From: Clostridia bacterium
GTDB lineage: Bacteria > Bacillota > Clostridia > Oscillospirales > Acutalibacteraceae
NCBI GenBank assembly: GCA_900768075.1
Contig: CAAGBN010000053.1
Span: forward strand, 1 to 43,007
DNA: 43,007 nucleotides
Direction: 5' to 3'
Notes under the pieces: generated by a model
Database searches by the model: none
Seen by the model: only the letters and a program-made list of their open reading frames with translations
Told to the model about the DNA's origin: nothing
Part shown: one piece after another, positions 1-8,868 of the stretch
Layout: the number at the start of each line of letters is the position of its first letter
Numbering within the stretch: position 1 is the stretch's first letter
Made by a program: the position numbers and the translations under genes

Positions 1-79
1 CGAAGAAGGTCTTCGTTTCGCTATCCGTGAAGGTGGCCGTACAGTTGGTTCAGGCGTTGTTACAGCTATCAACGAATAA
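1..79 (+). CDS. tuf: Elongation factor Tu, C-terminal end (partial)
   Basis: Only the last 25 codons are present, read in frame from base 2 to the TAA at 77-79. They encode the EF-Tu C-terminal strand with the recognisable run FAIREGGRTVGSGVV and the end AINE. EF-Tu is the GTPase that delivers aminoacyl-tRNA to the ribosome; this piece belongs to its third beta-barrel domain. The rest of the gene lies upstream of the window. A strong terminator follows 23 bases after the stop, so the next gene is a separate unit. Confidence 0.93.
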   Translation, partial: EEGLRFAIREGGRTVGSGVVTAINE

Positions 80-102
80 TTGGTGCTTTCATAACACAAT
101 CA

Positions 103-135
103 AAGACTCTCACTTATGTGGGAGTCTTTTTTTAG
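103..135 (+). terminator. Intrinsic terminator of tuf
   Basis: An 11-bp stem (AAGACTCTCAC paired with GTGGGAGTCTT, one G-T wobble) with a TTAT loop is followed by a run of T. It lies just after the tuf stop. Confidence 0.88.
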
Positions 136-172
136 GTTAATATTACGATTAGCAAAATCTTCCATCGAAATC

Positions 173-200
173 TTGACATCTGTCTGATATTTATGATAAA
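173..200 (+). promoter_or_regulatory. Promoter of the LCAT-like hydrolase gene
   Basis: A perfect -35 box TTGACA (173-178) is followed after 16 bases by GATAAA (195-200). The ATG at 247 is preceded by AGGAGG at 233-238. Confidence 0.6.
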
Positions 201-246
201 CTCTATGAGTAATTAAAATTTATTAATTATTCAGGAGGGTAAATTT

Positions 247-1950
247 ATGACTAAAGTACTTAAAAAATCGCTTTCGGCTTTACTCGTTATTGTAATGCTT
301 GCATCTGTTGCTGTGCCTGCATTTGCAGCTGATACTACTCAGTGGATTTCACAAAGTCGCAGTGATATACCTGTAATCCGTATTTCAGGTGACGGCGAAA
401 AGCTCGTTGACAAAAACGGTGATAAGGTTTTCCACTATAAGGATTTCGCTTCAATTCTTGATAGCGATGACGAAGAAGAGGGCGAGGAAGAAGACAATTC
501 AATGCTTGACTCTGTTGTCAATATTCTTATGCCTTTTCTTATTGATGGCTTGCTCAATGATAATTGGGATCCTTACTATAAAAATCTTCAGGCTGAAATC
601 AGCGAGCTTTTTAAAAACTCACTGCTTGACAAAGACGGTAATCCGCAGTATGGCACAGGTCTTCGTCAGGAAAGAATTGACAAAATGAATACTACCAGAA
701 ATAACGATCAGTCCTGGAAAACTCCTGAGGGTGTGAAGTATTATGTACAGGACAGATATTGGTTCTATTATGACTGGAGACTTGATCCCATCGAAACTGC
801 AGGTCTTTTCAAAGACTTTGTTGAAGATGTTGCTGAATCATCAGGATGCGGTGAGGTTGGTATTATTGCAACCTGTCTCGGTACAAATGTAGTTACAGCT
901 TATCTTGCAGCTTATCCCGAACACGCTAAGCAGTATGTCAGAGGTGTGGCTTACGATGGTAGCGTTGTCGGTGGTGCAGAAATGCTCAGTGAAGCTATCA
1001 GCGGTAAGTTTAATGTAGATGCAGCTGCAATCAACAGAGTTCTCAAGGATTGCGGCGCAATCGGCATGTTTGATATTGATGGCTTTATCAATACAACTCT
1101 TGAGATGCTCGACAGAACAGGTGTTCTCGATGCAGTTATCGGCAAAACAAAGGATTGGATTTATTATAAATTAGTTGAGGGTGTAACTTCAGCTCTTGCT
1201 CTTTCAACCTTCTACACATGGCCTAACTATTGGGCTTGTGTATCACCTGAAGATTATGATACAGCTATGGAATATGTTTTTGGTCCCGAAAACAGCGAAA
1301 AGAGAACAGAATATGCAGGCCTTATCGCAAAGCTTGACAACTACAACGATGTTGTACGTCAGCGTATTCCTGAGATTCTTAAGTCGGCTGTTAATAATGG
1401 TATCAACTTCGGTGTTATCTCAAAGTATGGCTTCCAGACACTGCCTATCTGCGAAACAAACTATCTCATTTCAGATCAGTTTGCTTCAGTAGGTCGTTCG
1501 TCATTCGGTGCAACAACAGGTACCATTTATAATGACCTTAAAGATGATTATATTGCTTCAAGATTAAATGCACGCTATATTTCACCTGACAAGCAGATAG
1601 ATGCTTCCACCTGTCTTTTCCCAAATCAGACATGGTTTATCAAAGGCTCAAGCCATTCAAACTGGTCCGACTGGGAATTAAGACTTCTTTATGATATTGC
1701 TTCATCAAAACAGCAGCTTACTATCGATGACGCTTGTTGGCCCTCACAGTTTGTTGTCTATAAATATACAAATCCTGATGAGGATACTCAGGGCGATATT
1801 GAAATAATGACAACAGAAAACTGTGACACTGAAAATTGGGAAGCTGAAGAAAAGCTTGATAATCCCAAGGATAAGCCCGGTAAGATTTTTGTTGCAATCA
1901 CAGCATTCATTAATTGGTTAATGGAGCTTATTACAAAGATCTTCAAATAA
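247..1950 (+). CDS. Secreted LCAT-like alpha/beta hydrolase with Cys in the nucleophile elbow
   Basis: A 567-residue secreted protein with a Sec signal peptide (residues 1-27, ending AFA) resembling the lecithin:cholesterol acyltransferase/lipase branch of the alpha/beta hydrolase fold. The family-like segment FYYDWRLDP (173-181) is present. Where these enzymes carry GHSxGG the protein has IIATCLGTN, so the elbow residue is Cys210 rather than Ser. Asp452 and His470 (in KGSSHSNW) are plausible remaining triad members, giving a possible Cys-Asp-His set as in dienelactone hydrolases. An acidic stretch (72-83, mostly Asp/Glu) follows the N-terminus, and the last 20 residues are amphipathic or hydrophobic, possibly touching the membrane. 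The gene has its own promoter, a good SD (AGGAGG) and its own terminator. Substrate is unknown; it could be a thiol acyltransferase or esterase, or an inactive relative. Confidence 0.65.
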   Translation: MTKVLKKSLSALLVIVMLASVAVPAFAADTTQWISQSRSDIPVIRISGDGEKLVDKNGDKVFHYKDFASILDSDDEEEGEEEDNSMLDSVVNILMPFLIDGLLNDNWDPYYKNLQAEISELFKNSLLDKDGNPQYGTGLRQERIDKMNTTRNNDQSWKTPEGVKYYVQDRYWFYYDWRLDPIETAGLFKDFVEDVAESSGCGEVGIIATCLGTNVVTAYLAAYPEHAKQYVRGVAYDGSVVGGAEMLSEAISGKFNVDAAAINRVLKDCGAIGMFDIDGFINTTLEMLDRTGVLDAVIGKTKDWIYYKLVEGVTSALALSTFYTWPNYWACVSPEDYDTAMEYVFGPENSEKRTEYAGLIAKLDNYNDVVRQRIPEILKSAVNNGINFGVISKYGFQTLPICETNYLISDQFASVGRSSFGATTGTIYNDLKDDYIASRLNARYISPDKQIDASTCLFPNQTWFIKGSSHSNWSDWELRLLYDIASSKQQLTIDDACWPSQFVVYKYTNPDEDTQGDIEIMTTENCDTENWEAEEKLDNPKDKPGKIFVAITAFINWLMELITKIFK

Positions 1951-1957
1951 AAATATG

Positions 1958-1992
1958 AGACAGACTTTGCATATTGCAGAGTCTGTCTTTTT
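1958..1992 (+). terminator. Intrinsic terminator after the LCAT-like gene
   Basis: AGACAGACT (1958-1966) pairs with AGTCTGTCT (1980-1988), extended inward by further pairs around an ATATT loop, then TTTTT. Confidence 0.88.
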
Positions 1993-2013
1993 ATATGTAC
2001 TTGTAAGAAAGAC

Positions 2014-2042
2014 TTGATTTTAAAGTAAATTTGAGTTATAAA
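2014..2042 (+). promoter_or_regulatory. Promoter of the AIM24-family gene
   Basis: TTGATT (2014-2019) and TATAAA (2037-2042) are separated by exactly 17 bases. A second -10-like TATAAT sits at 2046-2051 but lacks a partner -35. Confidence 0.5.
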
Positions 2043-2094
2043 TAATATAATAACAAAAAAGGAAGATATTTCCGTAGGATAAAGGAGAAATAAT

Positions 2095-2829
2095 ATGATT
2101 AGATACGAAATTGAAGGCGGCAGCCTCCCTGTTGTTATTTGTTATCCCGAAGCAGGTCAGACGCTCTGTACTCAAAGCGGTGCAATGAGTTGGATGAGTC
2201 CCAATATGCAGATGACTACTAATTCAGGTGGCGGAATCAAAAAGGCAATCGGAAGATTATTTGCAGGCGAATCACTGTTTATGAATGAATACGCACCTCA
2301 GGGCGGGTCAGGTATGATTGCTTTCGGTGCTGCTCTTCCCGGTAAAATTATTCCCTTTGAAGTCAAACCGGGTAACGGTATCATCATCCAGAAGTCAGGT
2401 TTCCTTGCAATGGAAAAAGGTCTTGATCTTTCAATCTTCTTTCAGAAAAGAATGGGTTCAGGCCTCTTTGGCGGTGAGGGCTTCATACTTCAGAAGGTTT
2501 CAGGTGAGGGTATAGTCTTTATAGAAATTGACGGTTACTGCAAAGAGTACGACTTAGCAGTAGGTGAGAAGCTTGTTGTTGATTCGGGTTATCTTGCAGC
2601 TATGAGCGAGACCTGCAGCATGGATATTCAGTCTGTAAAAGGCATTAAGAATGCTATTTTTGGTGGTGAAGGCTTGTTCAATACAGTAATTACAGGCCCT
2701 GGCAAGGTTTATGTTCAGTCAATGCCGGCTGTTTCACTTGCTCAGAGAATTATGCCGTATATGCCAACAGTTTCTGCAAACACACCAAGCGGTGGCGGTA
2801 ACGGTGGTTTTAAAATCAGCTTTGATTAA
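2095..2829 (+). CDS. AIM24/TIGR00266-family protein
   Basis: A 244-residue protein without a signal peptide, made largely of short glycine-rich beta strands. Hallmarks of the TIGR00266/AIM24 (formerly DUF124) family can be seen: a start resembling YEIEGGSLPVV, the segment SGAMSWMSPN (28-37 region), and later GEGFILQKVSGEG. The family adopts a beta-roll related to the tryptophan RNA-binding attenuator protein fold; its bacterial role is not established, while the yeast namesake is a mitochondrial inner-membrane protein. The C-terminus is a Gly/Ser/Asn tail (about 225-244). The SD is AAGGAG upstream of the ATG. It is monocistronic, bounded by its own promoter and terminator. Confidence 0.88.
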   Translation: MIRYEIEGGSLPVVICYPEAGQTLCTQSGAMSWMSPNMQMTTNSGGGIKKAIGRLFAGESLFMNEYAPQGGSGMIAFGAALPGKIIPFEVKPGNGIIIQKSGFLAMEKGLDLSIFFQKRMGSGLFGGEGFILQKVSGEGIVFIEIDGYCKEYDLAVGEKLVVDSGYLAAMSETCSMDIQSVKGIKNAIFGGEGLFNTVITGPGKVYVQSMPAVSLAQRIMPYMPTVSANTPSGGGNGGFKISFD

Positions 2830-2836
2830 AAATCCT

Positions 2837-2864
2837 CAGGGCACCTTTTGGGTGTCCTGTTTTT
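2837..2864 (+). terminator. Intrinsic terminator after the AIM24-family gene
   Basis: CAGGGCACC (2837-2845) pairs with GGTGTCCTG (2851-2859) with one G-T wobble, followed by TTTTT. Confidence 0.85.
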
Positions 2865-2941
2865 AGTTTCAGCTGGTCGGCAGGTACGGCGGCAGTAGCA
2901 TATTGACTGTGCACCGCCAATAAATATTTTGCCTTTTGCTA

Positions 2942-2970
2942 TTGCTCACTGCTTTCTTTTATGCTATAAT
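2942..2970 (+). promoter_or_regulatory. Extended -10 promoter of lepA-hemW
   Basis: TGCTATAAT (TATAAT at 2965-2970 with the TGn extension) lies 17 bases after a weak -35, TTGCTC (2942-2947). The lepA ATG follows 39 bases downstream, behind an AGAGGTGA SD. Confidence 0.65.
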
Positions 2971-3009
2971 ATATTGATAAATTTTCTCCCCGATTTTCAG
3001 AGGTGAATT

Positions 3010-4827
3010 ATGGCTAATAAAAAAGAAAATATAAGAAACTTCTCTATCATTGCTCATATTGACCACGGTAAGTCTACTCTTGCCGACAGACTTCTTGAAA
3101 TCACTGACTCTGTTGCAAAGCGTGATATGTCAGCTCAGATTCTTGATGATATGGACCTTGAAAGAGAAAGAGGTATTACTATAAAGGCTCACGCTGTTAA
3201 GCTTGACTATAAGGCTAAAGACGGTGAAACATATGAGCTTAACCTTATTGATACTCCGGGTCACGTTGACTTTAACTATGAGGTTTCCCGCTCGCTTGCT
3301 GCTTGCGAGGGCGCTATCCTTATTATCGACGCTTCTCAGGGCATTGAAGCTCAGACTCTTGCTAATACTTATCTTGCCCTTGACCATGACCTTGAGCTTG
3401 TACCTGTTATCAACAAAATCGACCTGCCTGCTGCAGAGCCTGACAGAGTTGCTTCTGAGGTAGAAGAAATCATTGGTCTTGATTGCAGTAATGCTCCGAG
3501 AGTTTCTGCTAAGACAGGCGAAAATGTTGAAGAGGTGCTTGAAAGAATTGTTGCCGATGTACCTGCTCCTTCAGATGCTGATGACAATGCGCCTCTTAAG
3601 GCATTGATTTTTGACTCAGTTTATGATAACTACAAGGGTGTTATTGTTTATGTCCGCGTTATGCAGGGTACTCTTAAAGCGGGCGAAACAATGAAGATGA
3701 TGGCTACAGGCGCTGAATTCAATGTGGTTGAAGTCGGTTATATGAGAGCTACAGGCCTTGAGCCCTGCAAAGAACTTTCAGCAGGTGAGGTAGGCTATAT
3801 CACTGCTTCTATCAAAACTGTACGTGATGCTAAGGTGGGTGACACTGTAACAAAGCTTCAGAATGTGGCTTCTGAGCCTCTCCCCGGTTACCGTAAGGTT
3901 AATCCTATGGTTTACTGTGGTGTGTACCCTGCCGACGGTGCAGACTATGAAGCACTCAGAGATGCTCTTGAAAAGTTACAGCTTAATGATGCTTCACTTT
4001 CTTATGAGCCCGAAACATCAGGTGCCCTCGGCTTCGGTTTTCGTTGCGGCTTCCTCGGACTTCTTCACCTTGAAATTATTCAGGAAAGACTCGAGAGAGA
4101 ATACAATATAGATCTTGTTACAACTGTACCGTCAGTTGTATATAAAGTACACCTCGGTGACGGAAGCGTTATCGATGTAGATAACCCCACTCATTATCCC
4201 GATCAGGCTAATATAGATTTCTGCGAGGAGCCTATCACAAATGCTCATATTTATGCACCTGCCGATTACGTCGGTGCTATTATGGATCTTTGTCAGGACA
4301 GACGCGGTATTTTCAAGGATATGAAGTATATCACTACTGACCGTGTTGATATCCACTATGAGCTTCCTCTCAATGAAATTATCTATGACTTCTTCGATGC
4401 ACTCAAGTCCCGTACCAGAGGTTATGCTTCCTTTGACTATGAGATTTTTGAATACAGACGCTCAACACTTCAGAAGGTTGACGTGCTTCTCAACGGTGAC
4501 ATCATTGATGCTCTCAGCTTTATTATTCACTCAGAAAAGGCTCAGGGCAGAGCAAGAAAGATTGCAGAAAAGCTTAAAACTCATATTCCGAGACAGATGT
4601 TCGAGATACCTATTCAGGTGGCTATCGGCTCAAAGGTTATTGCCCGTGAAACTGTTAAGGCTATGAGAAAAGACGTTCTTGCCAAGTGCTACGGTGGTGA
4701 CATCACCCGTAAGAAGAAGCTTCTTGAAAAACAGAAGGAAGGTAAAAAGCGTATGCGTCAGTTCGGTACTGTTGAAGTGCCTCAGGAGGCATTTATGGCT
4801 GTGCTTAAGCTTGACGACGAGAACTAA
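3010..4827 (+). CDS. lepA: Elongation factor 4 (LepA), ribosome back-translocating GTPase
   Basis: The 605-residue length is typical of LepA. The N-terminal GTPase domain shows the P-loop AHIDHGKSTLADRL (residues 15-28), the switch region with RERGITIK, the G3 DTPGH and the G4 NKID. Domains II, III and V follow, and the C-terminal LepA-specific domain ends near KKKLLEKQKEGKKRMRQFG, a hallmark basic region. EF-4 binds the ribosome and is thought to help stalled or mistranslocated ribosomes and initiation. hemW starts only 4 bases after the stop, an arrangement commonly seen in Firmicutes, so the two genes are probably co-transcribed from the promoter at 2942-2970. Confidence 0.97.
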   Translation: MANKKENIRNFSIIAHIDHGKSTLADRLLEITDSVAKRDMSAQILDDMDLERERGITIKAHAVKLDYKAKDGETYELNLIDTPGHVDFNYEVSRSLAACEGAILIIDASQGIEAQTLANTYLALDHDLELVPVINKIDLPAAEPDRVASEVEEIIGLDCSNAPRVSAKTGENVEEVLERIVADVPAPSDADDNAPLKALIFDSVYDNYKGVIVYVRVMQGTLKAGETMKMMATGAEFNVVEVGYMRATGLEPCKELSAGEVGYITASIKTVRDAKVGDTVTKLQNVASEPLPGYRKVNPMVYCGVYPADGADYEALRDALEKLQLNDASLSYEPETSGALGFGFRCGFLGLLHLEIIQERLEREYNIDLVTTVPSVVYKVHLGDGSVIDVDNPTHYPDQANIDFCEEPITNAHIYAPADYVGAIMDLCQDRRGIFKDMKYITTDRVDIHYELPLNEIIYDFFDALKSRTRGYASFDYEIFEYRRSTLQKVDVLLNGDIIDALSFIIHSEKAQGRARKIAEKLKTHIPRQMFEIPIQVAIGSKVIARETVKAMRKDVLAKCYGGDITRKKKLLEKQKEGKKRMRQFGTVEVPQEAFMAVLKLDDEN

Positions 4828-4831
4828 AAAT

Positions 4832-5929
4832 ATGACAGGAATATATATTCATATACCATTTTGCATAAGAAAATGTCCTTATTGTGATTTCTATTCCTTT
4901 AAAGCAGATGAATCCCAAAAGGACAGCTACTTACAGGCTGTCCTTTTATGCTTAAAGAAGTGGAGTGACAAGGTAGAGGATAAAATAGATACTGTCTATT
5001 TCGGTGGCGGTACACCAAGTGTTTTCGGTGCTGAGAGAATAGATAAGGTGCTCTTGTGCATAAAATCAAACTATAATCTTACTGACGATGCTGAAATCAC
5101 TGTTGAATGCAACCCATCGAGTGTATCAAATGAGTTTTTCAAAGGTATCAGCAAGTCAGGTGTAAACAGAATATCCATGGGTATGCAGTCTGCTGTTGAT
5201 AAGGAGCGACTTACCCTTGGCAGACTTTCAGACAGTGCCCAGGTCAGAAAGGCTGTTTCTATGGCTAAAAGCTCGGGCATAGATAATATTTCCATTGATA
5301 TTATGCTTGGTGTGCCTCATCAGACTATGGAAAGCCTTGATGAAAGTATAGATTTTCTGCTCAGTCAGGATATACCTCATATCAGTGCCTATATGCTGAA
5401 GGTTGAGGATGATACACCCTTTGGGGAAATGGGTGAAAGTCTCATTCTGCCCGACGAAGATACTGTCAGTGAGATGTATCTTCACACGTCAAGACGACTT
5501 TCGTCGGCAGGGTACAACCACTATGAGATTTCAAACTTTGCTAAAGAGGGAAAGCACAGCCGTCACAATACACGTTATTGGCTTGGCGAGGACTATATCG
5601 GCATAGGTACGTCGGCTCACTCGTGTTTTCAGGGCAAGAGGTTTTACTATGACAGAGATTTCGATAGCTTTATAAGGGGCTCTGAGGCAATTCCTGACGG
5701 TTTTGGCGGCGATAAGGATGAATACGTTATGCTTCGTCTTAGACTCTCTGATGGCCTTATATTCGAAGAATACGAGAAGAAATATGGAGAATCTATAGCG
5801 CAGGAGAAAATCAGAGCTATGAGTAAATATGAGAAAGCAGGTCTTGTTCTTATTGATGATAAGGGTATAAGACTTACGCCTGAAGGTTTTTTGCTTTCTA
5901 ATGTGATAATCGGTGAATTAATAGATTGA
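4832..5929 (+). CDS. hemW: HemW-type radical SAM protein (heme chaperone, CPO-like)
   Basis: A 365-residue protein. The open frame extends upstream into lepA, but the start is set at the ATG at 4832 because the protein then begins MTGIYIHIPFCIRKCPYC, the conserved HemW N-terminus. Cys11, Cys15 and Cys18 form the CxxxCxxC [4Fe-4S] site, followed by Phe20 (the HemW CxF pattern, unlike the extra Cys of true HemN). FGGGTPS (about 52-58) is the glycine-rich SAM motif. HemW proteins bind heme and help insert it into respiratory enzymes; they are often misannotated as coproporphyrinogen III oxidase. Co-transcribed with lepA; no strong terminator is seen before the patatin gene. Confidence 0.93.
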   Translation: MTGIYIHIPFCIRKCPYCDFYSFKADESQKDSYLQAVLLCLKKWSDKVEDKIDTVYFGGGTPSVFGAERIDKVLLCIKSNYNLTDDAEITVECNPSSVSNEFFKGISKSGVNRISMGMQSAVDKERLTLGRLSDSAQVRKAVSMAKSSGIDNISIDIMLGVPHQTMESLDESIDFLLSQDIPHISAYMLKVEDDTPFGEMGESLILPDEDTVSEMYLHTSRRLSSAGYNHYEISNFAKEGKHSRHNTRYWLGEDYIGIGTSAHSCFQGKRFYYDRDFDSFIRGSEAIPDGFGGDKDEYVMLRLRLSDGLIFEEYEKKYGESIAQEKIRAMSKYEKAGLVLIDDKGIRLTPEGFLLSNVIIGELID

Positions 5930-5934
5930 TGTTT

Positions 5935-5963
5935 TTGACAAAGTGACTGAATAACAATATATA
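5935..5963 (+). promoter_or_regulatory. Strong promoter of the patatin-radical SAM operon
   Basis: TTGACA (5935-5940), a 17-base spacer and TATATA (5958-5963). The SD AAGGAGG (5970-5976) begins where transcription should start, so the predicted leader is only about 15 bases. Confidence 0.7.
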
Positions 5964-5984
5964 CCCCAAAAGGAGGTTTTTGAT

Positions 5985-7136
5985 ATGAAGAAATACGGAC
6001 TTGTGCTTGCAGGTGGTGGCGGTAAGGGTGCTTATCAGATAGGTGCCTGGTATGCACTCAGAGAAATGGGAATAGAATTCGAGGCCATTGCAGGTGTATC
6101 TATCGGTGGTATAAACGGAGCTTTGATTGCTGCAGGAGACTATGATAAAGCAAGTGCCTTCTGGCATAATATATCCGTTGATAAGGGCGTTAAGTTTGCA
6201 AAGGATTTGCCTGACAGTGAAAACCTTTTTTCAAGACGAAATTGGGGAGTACTGTTTAAGGAATTTATTAAAACCGGTGGTATTGATGCTTCGCCTGCTG
6301 CTCAGTTTGTTTCTCAGTTTATTGATGAGGCAAAGGTAAGAGAAAGTGGTATAGAGCTTGCTGTTATTGCTGTGCAGATGACTCAGGGTGTTGTGCCAAG
6401 AGAAATTTTTATTCATGAGATGCCTGAGGGTCAGCTTGTTGACTATCTTCTTGCTTCTGCAAATATTCCTCTTGCTCAGAATATAGGCCCTGAGGGCGAA
6501 AGATTTCTTGACGGCGGTGCCTATGACAATACACCTGCTACTACTCTTAAAAAGCGTGGTTATAACCGCCTGATTATAGTTGACATCTCAAATATCAAGG
6601 GTGTCGCTCACAATCTTAACTATCTTAACAGTGAGATTGTGCATATCAGACCCTATGATATTGATGACCTTGGTGCAGCTTTTGATTTCGATGAGGCTAT
6701 TATTGACCGCAGAATCAAGCTTGGCTATCTTGATACAAAAAAATCATTTTCATATCTTCTCGGAAATATTTATTATTTCCAGCCGGAGACCTTCAGAGCT
6801 ATGGTTAAAAGGTACTCTGCCGATACTGTGCTTCAGATTGAACAGATGGCTCATCTGCTGAAAATAGAAAAGACCGAAATTTATGATGAAAACGAGTTCA
6901 TTTCTGCAGTAAAAGCCGAATATGAAAAGGAAGTTATAGCCTACTATGAAAAACAGCAGGCACTTGAGCAATCAGAAGAGGGCATAATGCTTCATCTTAA
7001 AAAGCGTTTTATTGATAAGAAAAACTTTGAAGCTTATCCTTTGGCTGTGGAGCTTTTCGAAACTCTGAATCCGAGTCTGAAAGCTCTCAGAGAGCCTGTT
7101 ACTAAAGAATTAGCGGAGACAACTAATGAAGTTTAA
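5985..7136 (+). CDS. Patatin-like phospholipase
   Basis: A 383-residue protein with the patatin/RssA-type Ser-Asp dyad. The oxyanion-hole loop GGGGKGAYQIG (residues 10-20), the nucleophile motif GVSIGG with Ser39, and DGGAYDN with Asp176 are all intact, so it should be an active lipid acyl hydrolase. There is no signal peptide, so it is expected to be cytoplasmic or membrane-peripheral. The C-terminal third (about 250-383) is a helical, charged extension that is not part of the catalytic core. SD AAGGAGG is 8 bases before the ATG. The last 11 bases overlap the start of the radical SAM gene, so the two are translationally linked. Confidence 0.9.
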   Translation: MKKYGLVLAGGGGKGAYQIGAWYALREMGIEFEAIAGVSIGGINGALIAAGDYDKASAFWHNISVDKGVKFAKDLPDSENLFSRRNWGVLFKEFIKTGGIDASPAAQFVSQFIDEAKVRESGIELAVIAVQMTQGVVPREIFIHEMPEGQLVDYLLASANIPLAQNIGPEGERFLDGGAYDNTPATTLKKRGYNRLIIVDISNIKGVAHNLNYLNSEIVHIRPYDIDDLGAAFDFDEAIIDRRIKLGYLDTKKSFSYLLGNIYYFQPETFRAMVKRYSADTVLQIEQMAHLLKIEKTEIYDENEFISAVKAEYEKEVIAYYEKQQALEQSEEGIMLHLKKRFIDKKNFEAYPLAVELFETLNPSLKALREPVTKELAETTNEV

Positions 7137-8784
7137 AGCAGTTATATGTACCCTCAATTCCAAATATATTCATTCTTCTCTTGCTCCTTGGTGTCTTTAT
7201 ACTGCCTGCAAAAAGGAGCTTAAGGATGATAGCTTTGAGATAAAGGTTGTCGAGGGCACAATAAACGAAAAAGAAGAAGATGTATTCAACCGTATTATGA
7301 GAGAAAAGCCTGATTTTATAGGCTTTTCCTGCTATATATGGAATATCACAAAAACTCTTGAGCTTGCCTGTAAGCTAAAAAATCAGGGTATTGCAGTAGC
7401 TTTGGGCGGTCCAGAGGTGTCTTACCGACAAAAAGATATTCTTGAAAGATATAGCTTCATCGATTATGTTTTAAGCGGTGAGGGTGAGAGTGCTTTACCC
7501 GAGCTGATTGAGGCAGTTTCGACAGGCAGACAAATAGATATCAAGGGCGTATCTTACAGAAAAGGTAGTGAGCTGATTATATCCGACGGTGAAGTAATAA
7601 ATTTTGAAAACACTGTTTCACCTTATTGTAATGAGTATTTTGAATCCCTCAGTGGCAGAATAGCTTATATAGAAAGCAGCAGAGGCTGTCCTTTCAGCTG
7701 TGCTTTCTGTCTTTCGGGTAGATGCGGTAAGGTTAGATTTCTGCCACTTGAAAGAGTAAAAAGTGAAATGGTGCTTCTGAGTGATATGGGAGCAAAAACT
7801 ATAAAATTTGTTGACCGCACCTTTAACTGCAACAAGAAAAGATCAGAGGAAATACTAACGTTTATCCGTGACGAATACGGTAAAAGCATCAAGGATGATG
7901 TGTGCTTTCACTTCGAAATTGCTGCCGATATTTTAAGTCAGGAGCTTTTTGAAGTCATTTCGGATCTGCCTGTGGGTGCGGTACAGTTTGAGGTGGGCAT
8001 ACAGTCCTTCAATGAAGAAACTCTCAGTAAAATCAACCGTAAAACCAATGTCAGCTTGGTAGAAAGCAACGTAAAGAGATTGCTTTCCTACGGCAACTGT
8101 CATGTGCATATTGACCTGATAGCAGGTCTGCCTCTTGAGGACTATAACAGCTTTGTCAAAGGTTTTAACCGAGCTTATAATATCGGTGCTGATATGCTGC
8201 AGCTGGGCTTTTTGAAGATACTTCACGGCTCTCCTATGAGTGAAGATAAAGAAAACTACCCTTGCACTTACGGCAGTGTACCGCCTTATGAGGTTGTTTC
8301 TACACCTTGGATAAGTAAAGCTGAGCTCAACAAGCTTCGCGTCTGTGAAAACGAGCTTGAAAGACTTTATAACAGCGGAAGATTCAGCCGTACTCTCGGA
8401 TATGTAACAAGATTTATGCCTGCATATGATTTGTTCTTCGGCTTCGGAGAGTGGTTAAGAGAACGGGGTGAAAAGGGGAGTATACCGCTTGATAAATACG
8501 TTTGTCTTGCCTATGAATACTTTTCTTTAATCAGAGGTGTTGACAAAATCAAGCTTCGTGATCTTATGATACTCGACAGAATATCTACCAATAATTCAGA
8601 TGTTATACCTGCTTGTCTTAAGGTTCCTGATGAGAGATTGAAGAAGCTCAGACGTCTTGCAGGAAAGCACTGCAGTGTGGCTATGCTTTACAGTGAAAAT
8701 ACAGCTGTATATTGCGACTATGATGAAAAACGCAATCCTGTTACAGGTCAATGGGAAATTAAAAGACTTGATGAAACTATATAA
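7126..8784 (+). CDS. B12-binding-domain radical SAM protein (DUF4080 type)
   Basis: A 552-residue protein. The N-terminal cobalamin-binding-like Rossmann domain (about 1-135) opens with NSKYIHSSLAPW, characteristic of this clostridial family. The radical SAM core follows, with Cys188, Cys192 and Cys195 in RGCPFSCAFC. The C-terminal region (about 370-552) matches in outline the DUF4080 extension. Relatives include cobalamin-dependent methyltransferases, but the substrate of this branch is unknown and the B12-domain lacks a clear DxHxxG, so cobalamin may bind base-off without a His ligand or not at all. It overlaps the patatin gene by 11 bases, suggesting a shared role, perhaps in lipid or envelope chemistry (inference). 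Confidence 0.85.
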   Translation: MKFKAVICTLNSKYIHSSLAPWCLYTACKKELKDDSFEIKVVEGTINEKEEDVFNRIMREKPDFIGFSCYIWNITKTLELACKLKNQGIAVALGGPEVSYRQKDILERYSFIDYVLSGEGESALPELIEAVSTGRQIDIKGVSYRKGSELIISDGEVINFENTVSPYCNEYFESLSGRIAYIESSRGCPFSCAFCLSGRCGKVRFLPLERVKSEMVLLSDMGAKTIKFVDRTFNCNKKRSEEILTFIRDEYGKSIKDDVCFHFEIAADILSQELFEVISDLPVGAVQFEVGIQSFNEETLSKINRKTNVSLVESNVKRLLSYGNCHVHIDLIAGLPLEDYNSFVKGFNRAYNIGADMLQLGFLKILHGSPMSEDKENYPCTYGSVPPYEVVSTPWISKAELNKLRVCENELERLYNSGRFSRTLGYVTRFMPAYDLFFGFGEWLRERGEKGSIPLDKYVCLAYEYFSLIRGVDKIKLRDLMILDRISTNNSDVIPACLKVPDERLKKLRRLAGKHCSVAMLYSENTAVYCDYDEKRNPVTGQWEIKRLDETI

Positions 8785-8792
8785 ATATGCTG

Positions 8793-8822
8793 AACACACT
8801 TCTTGGCGGAAGTGTGTTTTTG
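8793..8822 (+). terminator. Intrinsic terminator after the radical SAM gene
   Basis: AACACACTTC (8793-8802) pairs with GAAGTGTGTT (8809-8818), followed by a T-rich tail. Confidence 0.85.
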
Positions 8823-8868
8823 TAATTTAGTGTAATTCGGTTTCATATAAATTTTTAAGGTGATTTAT

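Noticed and set aside
2872..2935. GC-rich stretch before lepA as a hairpin or riboswitch
   Set aside because: GGCGG/CCGCC and CAGT/ACTG pairings are short and out of register; no known riboswitch core was recognised.
4679..4831. N-terminal extension of hemW inside lepA
   Set aside because: The extra 51 residues overlap the LepA C-terminus, are basic and low-complexity, and the conserved HemW start MTGIYIHIPF follows at 4832.
5647..6167. Minus-strand frames opposite hemW and the patatin gene
   Set aside because: They are shadows of well-supported plus-strand genes and lack SDs and recognisable motifs.
8860..8868. GTG start for spmA
   Set aside because: The GTG is part of the AAGGTGAT SD; the ATG at 8869 has the right spacing.
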